In this document: positions 34,753-42,277 of the stretch, piece after piece
Layout of the letters: each line of letters opens with the position of its first letter
Numbering within the stretch: position 1 is the first letter of the stretch
Assembly: GCF_051195215.1 (NCBI RefSeq)
Contig: NZ_JBNAZM010000024.1
Span: forward strand, 1 to 64,000
Reading direction: 5' to 3'
DNA: 64,000 bases
Source: Arhodomonas sp051195215
Lineage (GTDB): Bacteria; Pseudomonadota; Gammaproteobacteria; Nitrococcales; Nitrococcaceae
Notes under the pieces: generated by a model
Databases searched by the model: none
The model's input: the letters and a program-made list of their open reading frames with translations, nothing else
Told to the model about the DNA's origin: nothing
Translations under genes and position numbers: made by a program

Positions 34753-35868
34753 ATGAGTGAAGCAGCAACCATGAACGCCGCGGTCTGGCACGGGCGGCGC
34801 GACATCCGGCTGGAGAACGTGCCGGTTCCGGGACGCCCGCAGGCCGGGTGGGTGCAGATCCGGGTCCACTGGTGCGGCATCTGTGGATCGGACCTGCACG
34901 AGTACGTGGCTGGCCCGGTGTTCATTCCGGTGGACCAGGCGCATCCGCTGACCGGCCTCAAGGGCAATTGCATTCTCGGCCACGAGTTCAGCGGCGAGAT
35001 CGTCGCCACCGGCGACGGCGTGAGCGGGTTCGAGGTGGGCGACCGTGTCGCCGCCGACGCCTGTCAGCACTGCGGGGCGTGCCGGTACTGCAAGGAAGAA
35101 CGCTACAACCTCTGCGAGCAGCTCGCCTTTACCGGGCTGATGAACAACGGCGCGTTCGCCGAGTACGTCAACGTCCCCGCCGATCTGCTCTACAGACTCC
35201 CCGACGGTTTTCCCACCGAGGCCGGCGCCCTCATCGAGCCGCTGGCGGTGGGTATGCACGCCGTCAGGAAGGCCGGCAGCGTGGTCGGGGAGACAGTGGT
35301 CGTGGTCGGCGCGGGCACCATCGGCCTGTGCACGATGATGTGCGCGAGAGCCGCCGGCGCTGCCCGGGTGATCGCGCTGGAGATGTCCTCGGCGCGCAAG
35401 CGGAAAGCCCGGGACGTGGGCGCGACGCACGTCATCGACCCCAGCGAGTGCGATGCCGTCAGCGAGGTGAAGCGTCTCACCGGCGGCTATGGCGCACCCG
35501 TTTCCTTCGAGTGCATCGGCCACAAGGACACCGCGCAGCTCGCCATCGACGTGATCCGCAAAGCGGGCAAAGCCGTGATGGTGGGCATCTTCGAGGAGCC
35601 CAGCGAGTTCAATTTCTTCGACGTCGTGGCCACCGAGAAGCAGATCATCGGCTCGCTGGCCTACAGCGGCGAGTTCGCGGATGTCATTTCGCTGATCGGT
35701 GACGGGCGCCTGGATGTGGCACCGCTCATCACCGGGCGGATCGAGCTCGGCAACATTCTCGAAGGTGGCTTCGAGGAGCTCGTCAACAACAAGGATCACA
35801 ACGTGAAGATCATTGTCACGCCCAATTCGTCGCTCAATGCCCGGGCGAACGGTACCCAGCACAGTTGA
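34753..35868 (+). CDS. Zinc-dependent 2,3-butanediol-type dehydrogenase (MDR family)
   Basis: A 371-residue medium-chain dehydrogenase. The catalytic zinc site is seen in WCGICGSDLHEY and GHEFSGEIV. The structural zinc site is CQHCGACRYCKEERYNLC. The NAD motif is VVGAGTIGLCTMMCARAAG near 180. AGPVFIPVDQAHPLTGLKG is typical of (R,R)-2,3-butanediol dehydrogenases, which interconvert butanediol and acetoin. It lies between the E1 alpha and beta genes, supporting an acetoin or diol pathway. The start at 34753 follows GGGAGGGACGAGGAA. Confidence 0.87.
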   Translation: MSEAATMNAAVWHGRRDIRLENVPVPGRPQAGWVQIRVHWCGICGSDLHEYVAGPVFIPVDQAHPLTGLKGNCILGHEFSGEIVATGDGVSGFEVGDRVAADACQHCGACRYCKEERYNLCEQLAFTGLMNNGAFAEYVNVPADLLYRLPDGFPTEAGALIEPLAVGMHAVRKAGSVVGETVVVVGAGTIGLCTMMCARAAGAARVIALEMSSARKRKARDVGATHVIDPSECDAVSEVKRLTGGYGAPVSFECIGHKDTAQLAIDVIRKAGKAVMVGIFEEPSEFNFFDVVATEKQIIGSLAYSGEFADVISLIGDGRLDVAPLITGRIELGNILEGGFEELVNNKDHNVKIIVTPNSSLNARANGTQHS

Positions 35869-35880
35869 GGAGGAGCGGCC

Positions 35881-36909
35881 ATGACTGCCGTAGCCAGTAA
35901 TGCGTCTGAAAAGAAGCTCACCATTGCCCGCGCAATGGCCGAAGCGACCGCCCAGGAGATGCGCATCGATGAGCGCGTGTTCGTCATGGGCGAGGACATC
36001 GGCCCTCTGGGCGGCGTGTTCGGCAACACCCGGGGGCTCCACGACGAGTTCGGTCCGGAGCGCATTCGCGATACGCCCATTTCGGAGACAGCGTTCATCG
36101 GTGCCGCGGTGGGTGCGGCTTCGGACGGCATGCGCCCCATCGTGGAGCTCATGTTCGTGGATTTCTTCGGCGTGTGCATGGACGCGATCTACAACCTCAT
36201 GGCGAAGAACACTTACTTCGCCGGGGCCAACGTCAAGGTGCCCATGGTGCTGATGGCCTCGACCGGCGCCGGCTATTCCGACGCCGGGCAGCACTCCCAG
36301 TGCCTGTACGCAACGTTCGCGCACCTGCCGGGTATGAAGGTGGTGGCGCCGAGTAACGCCTACGACGCCAAGGGGCTGATGACCGCCGCGATCCGCGACG
36401 ACAACCCCGTCGTCTACCTGTTCCACAAGTCCCTGCAGGGCATGGGGTGGCTCGGCACCGAGAAGGGCGCAACGGTGAGCTGCCCCACGGATGCCTACGA
36501 GGTGGAGATCGGGAAGGCGGCCACGGTGCGCGAGGGTACGGATGTCACCATCGTGAGCCTCGCCGCTGGTGTCCACCACGCACTGCGTGCTGCCGACGAA
36601 CTCGCCGGCGACGGGGTGAGCGCGGAGGTCGTGGACCTACGCTCGTTGGTGCCCCTCGACCGCGATCACGTCTTCGAGTCCGTGCGCAAGACCGGTCGGC
36701 TCATCGTGGTCGACGAGGACTACCGCAGCTACGGGGTCACCGGCGAAATCATCGCCACCATAGCCGAGCGTGACGTGAGCGTGCTCAAGGCGAACCCGCG
36801 GCGGGTGGCGTTCCCCGATATCCCCATACCGTTCACCCGGCCGATGGAGCAGTGGGCGCTGCCGTCGGCGGAGAAGATCGTCAATGCATTCCGGGAGATG
36901 GAGAAGTGA
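35881..36909 (+). CDS. TPP-dependent dehydrogenase E1 beta subunit
   Basis: A 342-residue transketolase-like protein. The N-terminal part has FVMGEDIGPLGGVFGNTRGL and DTPISETAFIGAAVGAA, and the C-terminal domain has DLRSLVPLDRDHVFESVRKT. These are hallmarks of AcoB/PdhB. It pairs with E1 alpha (33738-34724) to make the active site. The gap to the butanediol-type gene is 12 bp and to the lipoyl gene 5 bp. Confidence 0.9.
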   Translation: MTAVASNASEKKLTIARAMAEATAQEMRIDERVFVMGEDIGPLGGVFGNTRGLHDEFGPERIRDTPISETAFIGAAVGAASDGMRPIVELMFVDFFGVCMDAIYNLMAKNTYFAGANVKVPMVLMASTGAGYSDAGQHSQCLYATFAHLPGMKVVAPSNAYDAKGLMTAAIRDDNPVVYLFHKSLQGMGWLGTEKGATVSCPTDAYEVEIGKAATVREGTDVTIVSLAAGVHHALRAADELAGDGVSAEVVDLRSLVPLDRDHVFESVRKTGRLIVVDEDYRSYGVTGEIIATIAERDVSVLKANPRRVAFPDIPIPFTRPMEQWALPSAEKIVNAFREMEK

Positions 36910-36914
36910 CATCC

Positions 36915-37145
36915 ATGAGTGAGATCAAAGTGCCAACGGATCTGTGGGAGGACGACAACGAGGCCGTCATCACGTCCTGGCTGGTGGATGACGGTGCCGA
37001 GGTCGCCGCTGGCGACCTGGTCGCCGAGATCATGGTGGAGAAGGCGCAGCACGAGATCACCGCACCTGCCTCGGGAACCATTCGCCTGGGCAAGGAGGCC
37101 GACGAGGTGGTCGCCAAGGGCGACGTCATCGCCGTTATCGAATGA
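36915..37145 (+). CDS. Free-standing lipoyl domain protein
   Basis: A 76-residue protein that is only a biotinyl/lipoyl domain: WLVDDGAEVAAGDLVAEIMV, then EKAQHEI with the modified lysine near residue 43, then SGTIRLGKEADEVVAKGDVI. In usual E2 proteins this domain is the N-terminus of one polypeptide. Here it ends with a stop and the catalytic domain follows as a separate gene 22 bp later. It would act as a diffusible swinging arm between E1, E2 and a house-keeping E3. Confidence 0.9.
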   Translation: MSEIKVPTDLWEDDNEAVITSWLVDDGAEVAAGDLVAEIMVEKAQHEITAPASGTIRLGKEADEVVAKGDVIAVIE

Positions 37146-37167
37146 AGTCACGTCCACGAGGCCAGCT

Positions 37168-37863
37168 ATGACGACCAACGGCTCGACGCAGACGGTCATC
37201 CCCCTCAAGGGAATGCGGGGGATGATCGCCGAGAAGATGCACAACAGTCTCGCGAGCACCGCGCAGCTCACCCACCACGCCGAGTGTGACGTCTCGGCAT
37301 TGCTGCGCCGGCGCGGGTTGATCCGCGAGCACGGCGGTACGGCGTCCGTGCAGGACCTGCTCATGTATTACGTCACCGCCACACTGGTCGAGCATCCCGC
37401 GCTCAACGGCACCCTGGAGGACGGCGAGATTCGCCTGAGCGAAGCGGTACACCTGAGCATCGCCGTGTCGCTGGAAAACGGGCTGCTCGTCGCCCCGGCA
37501 TTGTTCGATGCCCAGGCCATGAGCCTGGAAGCGCTGGCCACGGCCCGCCGCGAGCTCACGGAGCGGGCTCATGCCGGCAAGCTCTCCGTGAAGGAAATGA
37601 CCGGCGGGACCGCGACGGTGAGCAATCTCGGCCTCACGCGGGTGCGGTTCTTCACACCCATCCTCAATGCCCCGCAGATCGCCATCGTCGGCATCGGCGG
37701 CACCGAGGAACGGCTCACCCGGGCGCCGGACGGGAGCATTGCGGGACGACCGTATATGGGGCTGTCGCTGACCTTCGACCATCGAGCGGTCAACGGCGCG
37801 CCGGCGGCGGCGTTCCTGGATGCCCTGTGTCAGCGCATCGAGCAGGCACCGGAGCCGTCATGA
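37168..37863 (+). CDS. E2 acyltransferase catalytic domain, no lipoyl or E1/E3-binding domain
   Basis: A 231-residue protein covering only the dihydrolipoyl acyltransferase catalytic domain. It starts IPLKGMRGMIAEKMHNSLAS and contains GGTATVSNLG. It ends with the active-site region TFDHRAVNGAPAA, where the usual H-x-x-x-D-G has Asn for Asp. Both the lipoyl domain and the peripheral-subunit-binding domain are missing; the first is the separate 76-residue protein upstream. It probably transfers an acyl group from the lipoyl protein to CoA. Its stop overlaps the next start. Confidence 0.87.
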   Translation: MTTNGSTQTVIPLKGMRGMIAEKMHNSLASTAQLTHHAECDVSALLRRRGLIREHGGTASVQDLLMYYVTATLVEHPALNGTLEDGEIRLSEAVHLSIAVSLENGLLVAPALFDAQAMSLEALATARRELTERAHAGKLSVKEMTGGTATVSNLGLTRVRFFTPILNAPQIAIVGIGGTEERLTRAPDGSIAGRPYMGLSLTFDHRAVNGAPAAAFLDALCQRIEQAPEPS

Positions 37864-38642
37864 TGGCCGCGACGCAGCAATCGACATGCCCGGCGTGCGA
37901 GCCGACGGCGCTGACTCACCTGGGCGTGGTCGAGGGACTGGCACTCGAACGGGCGTTGCTCGGCGAGGTGACCGCGGGTGCGATCGCCGCCGACGTGCGC
38001 ATCTGGTGTTCGGCCGACCGCGCGCTGGTGGTGCCGCGGAGCCTCGCCAAAGGGCGACGGTTCGCGCGGGCGAGCGCGGTGCTCGAGCGTCTCGGCTATC
38101 CCGTGGTCGTGCGCGAGAGCGGCGGCGACGTGGTGCCCCAGGCGCCGGGGGTATGCAACGTCGCCGTCGCGTTCTCTTCGTCGCCTCGCGCCACCGGAGG
38201 GCGACTCAGCGTGGGCGCGGCCTACGAAGTGCTCTGTACACCGCTGGCCTGGTGGCTGCGCCGGCAGGGCGTGGCTGCCGATGTCGGCCCGGTGCCGGGG
38301 GCATTCTGCGACGGACGCTTCAACGTCACCATCGGCGCGCGCAAGGTCGCCGGCACCGCGCAGCGCTGGCGTCAGACACCCCGTGGCGGGCAGGCGGTGC
38401 TGGCGCATGCGGCGCTCATGGTGGACGTGGACATCGACGAGCTGGTGAGCGTGACGAACATGTTCTACCGGCTTTGTGGCCTCGATCGTCGGTGCGAGGT
38501 GGCGAGTCACACCACGCTCGCCGTTGCCCTGAGGGATGCCGGCGGCGGGTCTCTGATGCTGGATGCGCGCTTGCAGGGCCTTCTGACGCTCTACCGGGAT
38601 TGCCTGTCTCCGAGGGCGGGGCCGGTACTGGTCACCGTTTGA
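37860..38642 (+). CDS. Lipoate-protein ligase family protein
   Basis: A 260-residue protein of the LplA/LipB/biotin-ligase fold. The lipoate-binding segment is VVRESGGDVVPQAPGVCN near 95-112, comparable with RxSGGGxV...G in LplA. The lysine motif appears in GARKVAGTAQRWR near 160. Its position directly after the split E2 (4-nt overlap) implies that it loads lipoate on the free-standing lipoyl domain. It is divergent from standard LplA, so transfer activity from octanoyl-ACP rather than lipoyl-AMP is possible. Confidence 0.8.
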   Translation: MMAATQQSTCPACEPTALTHLGVVEGLALERALLGEVTAGAIAADVRIWCSADRALVVPRSLAKGRRFARASAVLERLGYPVVVRESGGDVVPQAPGVCNVAVAFSSSPRATGGRLSVGAAYEVLCTPLAWWLRRQGVAADVGPVPGAFCDGRFNVTIGARKVAGTAQRWRQTPRGGQAVLAHAALMVDVDIDELVSVTNMFYRLCGLDRRCEVASHTTLAVALRDAGGGSLMLDARLQGLLTLYRDCLSPRAGPVLVTV

Positions 38643-38702
38643 GGCCGGTTGCCCGCACGCGGGCGGTCGGTGGTAACCAATGACCAACGAGAGGAGGAGC
38701 TC

Positions 38703-39479
38703 ATGACGCTCGACAACCAGGTAGCGCTGGTCACCGGTGGTGGCCGCGGGATAGGGCGGGGCATCGCCCTGGCGCTGGCAGGTGCCGGTGCCGATGTGGC
38801 CGTCGCCGACATCGATGCCGACATCGCCGGCGAAAGCGCCGAGGCCGTCAGGCAGACCGGACGTCGGAGCGTGGCTTTGACCGTGGACGTGACTGATCCG
38901 GAGTCGGTCACGGCGATGGTCGCCGACGTGGAGAAAGCGCTCGGGCCACTGGCGATCGCGGTCAACAATGCCGGCATCATCAGCATCAAGTCAGTCGGCG
39001 AGATCGCCGTGTGCGACTGGGACAAGCTCATGAACGTCAATGCCCGCGGCGTGTTCCTGTGCACGCAGGCGGAGGTAACCGCCATGCGCCCGAGGGGGTT
39101 CGGCCGCATCATCAACGTCGCCTCGATCGCGGGTAAGGTCGGCTTTCCGGATCTCTCCCATTACTCGGCGTCCAAATTCGCGGTGATCGGTTTCAGCAAC
39201 GCCGTGGCGAAGGAGGTGGCGCAGGAAGGAATCACCGTCAACGCGCTCTGCCCGGGAATCGTGGGCACCGGCATGTGGCGTGGCGAGGATGGGCTTGCCG
39301 GGCGCTGGCGGCAGCCCGGCGAGGGCGAGGCGGAGTCCTGGGAACGCCACCAGAAAACCCTGCTGCCCCAGGGGGTGGCTCAGACCCCGGAGGACATGGG
39401 TGATCTGGCCGTCTACCTCGCCGGTGCGAGCCACGTCACCGGCCAGGCGATCGCCGTGGACGGCGGCTTCTCGCTCTGA
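38703..39479 (+). CDS. Short-chain dehydrogenase/reductase, acetoin-reductase-like
   Basis: A 258-residue SDR. The NAD(P) motif is VTGGGRGIGRGIA near 10-22 and NNAG is near 88. The catalytic Ser and Tyr-x-x-x-Lys are in NVASIAGKVGFPDLSHYSASK, split as SIAG and YSASK. The acidic residue after beta-2 (VADIDAD) predicts NAD preference. Related enzymes are butanediol dehydrogenases, acetoin reductases and polyol dehydrogenases. It is the last gene of the operon, 125 bp before the terminator. A strong SD GGAGGAG lies before its ATG. Confidence 0.82.
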   Translation: MTLDNQVALVTGGGRGIGRGIALALAGAGADVAVADIDADIAGESAEAVRQTGRRSVALTVDVTDPESVTAMVADVEKALGPLAIAVNNAGIISIKSVGEIAVCDWDKLMNVNARGVFLCTQAEVTAMRPRGFGRIINVASIAGKVGFPDLSHYSASKFAVIGFSNAVAKEVAQEGITVNALCPGIVGTGMWRGEDGLAGRWRQPGEGEAESWERHQKTLLPQGVAQTPEDMGDLAVYLAGASHVTGQAIAVDGGFSL

Positions 39480-39603
39480 GCCGGACGGACGCATCCCCGA
39501 CCGGCGCGCATGTGCCCCTCCCGGGAAGCGCTGATGGGGCCGTGACGGCCACCGTGGCGCCCTTGGTGGGATGGAACAGCATCCATCGACGCTTCCCTCG
39601 TTC

Positions 39604-39638
39604 GCCGGAGTCCGTCAGCGGCTCCGGCAGTTTTTTTC
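39604..39638 (+). terminator. Rho-independent terminator of the catabolic operon
   Basis: GCCGGAG and CTCCGGC form a 7-bp stem around an 11-nt loop, followed by AG and seven T residues. It is the clearest intrinsic terminator in the window and closes the operon that begins near 31421. Confidence 0.85.
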
Positions 39639-39773
39639 CGCTTGTTGTCTCTGCAGTTGAACGGCTCATCGTTCGGGACATCCGCTCGCGGTCAGCCCCC
39701 GGCATGAAATCCGCTCTGGCATTCCCTATATCCCGCAGGTGGGGGCGGCGATAGCACCCGTGGTGACATCGTG

Positions 39774-40252
39774 ATCGCCTTTGCGGCGTTCGGTCTCGTG
39801 GATCGGCTGTTCCGGGGAGCCGGCATCCCGGGAGCCGCAACGCGATCCACTCTGCCTTCATCGATACGTCGGCGGGCCGGGGTCCGGATCGGAGCCGTGG
39901 ACGCAGCCCACGGCAATGTCACGCAGCAGCGCCGTCGATTTCCGAACACGACCGCATTCCCTTGAGGGGCGGGCATGTCAGCCAGCGCTTCGTGCTCGCT
40001 GACCTACGAGGACGCGGTCGCGCTTACTCCATGAAGGCGCGCCAGCAGCGACCGCGCCCGCTTCCGGCGGATACATCCCGCTTCGCTCCCGGTGCTCGAC
40101 GTGACCGACGGCGAAGTCCCGTAGGTCGGCTGCTCTTGGCAGCCGACGCCACCGAGGCCCGGAACGGCAATGCGACCCGCGCCGGAATTCCCGACACCTC
40201 GCACGCGGGGTGTAACTGTCGGGTCAGGATCGCAATCGCCTTTGCGGCGTTC
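39774..40252 (+). repeat. 18-bp direct repeat in the intergenic region
   Basis: ATCGCCTTTGCGGCGTTC occurs at 39774-39791 and again at 40235-40252, both in the 974-bp gap between the SDR and VOC genes. The second copy touches the TGTAACG boxes. The sequence between holds the REP pair; nothing else is recognisable. Confidence 0.6.
39977..40148. repeat. Inverted pair of REP-like hairpins (BIME-like)
   Basis: The right hairpin (40121-40148) has the foot GTAG and a perfect 9-bp stem GTCGGCTGC/GCAGCCGAC. The left one (39977-40007) is in opposite orientation: GTCAGC...GCTGAC followed by CTAC, the complement of GTAG. Inverted REP pairs are the normal mobile unit of RAYT transposases. A further inverted repeat GCGGTCGCG/GCGACCGCG lies between. 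The single hairpin at 212-239 has the same foot. Confidence 0.62.
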
Positions 40253-40295
40253 AGGTGTAACGCAACGACTGTAATGCGTGAGTCGATCGTAACGC
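40211..40295 (+). promoter_or_regulatory. Upstream activating sites (TGTAACG boxes) of the VOC gene
   Basis: Half-sites are TGTAACTG (40211-40218), TGTAACGC (40256-40263), TGTAATGC (40270-40277) and CGTAACGC (40288-40295). They lie 90-175 bp before the inferred start and share TGTAAC with the palindrome at 31257-31272, so the same activator is likely. Confidence 0.62.
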
Positions 40296-40321
40296 GGGTG
40301 CGCTTGTCTTTTGTCCTTTGA

Positions 40322-40334
40322 AATCAATTGGTTG
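40322..40334 (+). promoter_or_regulatory. IHF site
   Basis: AATCAATTGGTTG is a full match to WATCAANNNNTTR. It lies about 60 bp before the inferred sigma-54 start, between activator boxes and promoter. Confidence 0.65.
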
Positions 40335-40359
40335 GTATTTTCTTGCTGAGATGAAGCCG

Positions 40360-40375
40360 TGGCACGGCGGTTGCA
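40360..40375 (+). promoter_or_regulatory. Sigma-54 promoter of the VOC gene
   Basis: TGGCACGGCGGTTGCA is a perfect TGGCAC-N5-TTGC with GG and GC 10 nt apart. Transcription should start near 40386, about 68 nt before the ATG. Confidence 0.88.
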
Positions 40376-40453
40376 AAAACGGTTGCGACGTTCCCGCGCG
40401 GAGCGTTTGCACGAGAAAAACACGTCTCAGAAATTCGGAGGAGAGAAAATCCC

Positions 40454-41050
40454 ATGAAACGACGTTTGCTTCGAGCCCTGGCTGTTACTGCGGCAACCAT
40501 CTCGTTCGGAATATCGGTGTCCGCTCATGCGGAACTTCCCGGCATGCGCGGCAGCCAGCATTTCGGGTTCACCGTTCCCGACCGCGAGGCGGCGGTCGAT
40601 TTTTTCGTGAACGTCATTGGCTGCGAGGCGTTCTTCACCATCGGACCGTTCGGGCCCTTCGATGACAATTGGATGGAGGTCAATCTGAACGCGCACCCGG
40701 AGGCCACGATTCCGGCCGCGCACCTGGTGCGTTGCGGTAACGGCACCAACCTGGAGATCTTCGAGTACACCGCGCCGGACCAGCGCAAGGTTCAGCCGCG
40801 TAACAGCGACTACGGCGGCCACCATATTGCCTTCTACGTCGACGACATGGATGAGGCGGTCGCGTACCTGAAGGATCAGGGCGTGAAGGTGCTCGGCGAG
40901 CCGCACACCTTCACCGAGGGGCCGATGAAAGGGCTCACGTGGGTGTACTTCATGGCGCCCTGGGGCATGCAGCTCGAGATCGTGAGCGCGCCGTACGGTA
41001 TGGGCTACGAGCAGTCCACCGGTCGGCGCCTGTGGGACCCGCGCCACTGA
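40454..41050 (+). CDS. Secreted VOC (glyoxalase/dioxygenase-like) protein
   Basis: A 198-residue protein. A clear signal peptide (MKRRLLRALAVTAATISFG, cleavage after AHA) precedes one vicinal-oxygen-chelate unit. Candidate metal ligands are His in GSQHFGFTV, His in GGHHIAFYV and Glu in GMQLEIV. Most VOC enzymes are cytosolic, so a periplasmic one is unusual. It has its own perfect sigma-54 promoter sharing activator boxes with the GMC/E1/E2 operon, so it is likely induced by the same signal. SD GGAGGAGAG precedes the ATG. Function unknown; lyase, dioxygenase or binding roles are open. Confidence 0.8.
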   Translation: MKRRLLRALAVTAATISFGISVSAHAELPGMRGSQHFGFTVPDREAAVDFFVNVIGCEAFFTIGPFGPFDDNWMEVNLNAHPEATIPAAHLVRCGNGTNLEIFEYTAPDQRKVQPRNSDYGGHHIAFYVDDMDEAVAYLKDQGVKVLGEPHTFTEGPMKGLTWVYFMAPWGMQLEIVSAPYGMGYEQSTGRRLWDPRH

Positions 41051-41080
41051 GACCATGCGCTCCCCGACAACGGCGGCGGT

Positions 41081-42241
41081 CTATGCCGCCGCCGGCTCGT
41101 TTTTTCCCCTGTACCGCCCGGCAAGGGCCAGCACCAGGCTGCCGATGCCCAGTAGCCAGATTGCGAGACCCAGCAGCGCGCCCACGTACGGAATGATCTG
41201 CAGGAGCACAATCGCCAGCAGCGCCATGACGAAAGCGGTTATGACCGCGCGGCGGCCCGGCGTGTCGGTTCGGCGCCAGCGCCGCACGCCCATGTGCCCC
41301 ACGGCGGCGACGCCGTTGACGTAACCCACCAGAAGCATCACCGGATACAGTGCCAGAATGGCCAGACCGAGTGGCAGCCCGACGAGGGTGATCATTGCCA
41401 GCACCGCCACGAATGGCGTGACGATGAGTGCTGCGATGCCCAGACCCAGTGACGTTAGCATTCGACGCGTGCCGTTGCCCGCCGCCTCGCCGGAGAAAAC
41501 CGGAAAGCCCAGCAGGTAGACCGCTCCCACCACGAGCATGCTCAGGCCGAAGACGATCCCCGCGCCCACGTTCACTCCGTCGTCGGTGTGGGCGCCTTCC
41601 TCCCCGGTGTCAGGGCGGGTGGATCGGGTCATGTCGCCCTCGATGATCGCGCCGTCGGCAATCGCCGGGTCCTCGCCGCCGTGATAGTGGAAAGCCCCGC
41701 GGATGTGGGCGCTATCGAGCACCCGTACTTTCTCCGCGTAAACGGTGACGTCGCCGTCCACCGTGCCGCCGATCACGACCTGCTGTGCGGCCGCCTTCAA
41801 CTCGCCGCCGACATTGCCGAGCACCTGAACCTCGCGGCCGGCCATCCAGGCCCAGCTTCCGGTGCTGCCGTCCGTGCTCAGGGTCACGGTCTCACCGGCG
41901 GCGACGACATGCCCGCCGACACCCTCGGCGATGGTGACCAGTCGGCCGACGGTCCGCAGGTCGTCGGCGATGGGCGCATTGACGCTGACGGTCTCCGCCG
42001 CCGTGATGACGTCCTCGTCCACGGCCTCGGTGATCGTCACACGCTGGCCGGCGGCGGCGAGGTCGCCCTGCACGCGGGCGGCGATCTCGACGGTGCGGGC
42101 GGCGACGTAGAAGTCGTCGGGGATGGTGCCCCGTTTGACGATGGTCTCGCCGAACTCCTGCGCCGCTGCGGTGGTGATCAGGCCGGCAATGGCCAGGAGC
42201 ATGACGATGGCGGGCAGGCGCATGGATCTTTGATGCCGCAT
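41081..42241 (-). CDS. Exported polymer-forming (bactofilin-like) membrane protein
   Basis: A 386-residue protein with a signal peptide (about 1-27). Its periplasmic region (30-210) has short repeating units such as VQGDLAAAGQRVTITE and VDGDVTVYAEKVRVLD, predicted to form a right-handed beta helix like bactofilins. Four C-terminal transmembrane helices follow (about 225-370). Classical bactofilins are cytosolic and lack this membrane part, so it belongs to the exported polymer-forming group of unknown function. It is convergent with the VOC gene. Confidence 0.72.
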   Translation of the reverse strand: MRHQRSMRLPAIVMLLAIAGLITTAAAQEFGETIVKRGTIPDDFYVAARTVEIAARVQGDLAAAGQRVTITEAVDEDVITAAETVSVNAPIADDLRTVGRLVTIAEGVGGHVVAAGETVTLSTDGSTGSWAWMAGREVQVLGNVGGELKAAAQQVVIGGTVDGDVTVYAEKVRVLDSAHIRGAFHYHGGEDPAIADGAIIEGDMTRSTRPDTGEEGAHTDDGVNVGAGIVFGLSMLVVGAVYLLGFPVFSGEAAGNGTRRMLTSLGLGIAALIVTPFVAVLAMITLVGLPLGLAILALYPVMLLVGYVNGVAAVGHMGVRRWRRTDTPGRRAVITAFVMALLAIVLLQIIPYVGALLGLAIWLLGIGSLVLALAGRYRGKNEPAAA

Positions 42242-42277
42242 TGTCTGTGCGTCCTCTTCATTCGCGTCCGGACCGGC

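Noticed and set aside
36915..37863. Frameshifted single E2 gene
   Set aside because: The lipoyl protein ends in its own stop at a normal domain boundary, the catalytic protein has its own start, and a linker and binding domain are missing altogether, so it is a true split and not a simple frameshift.
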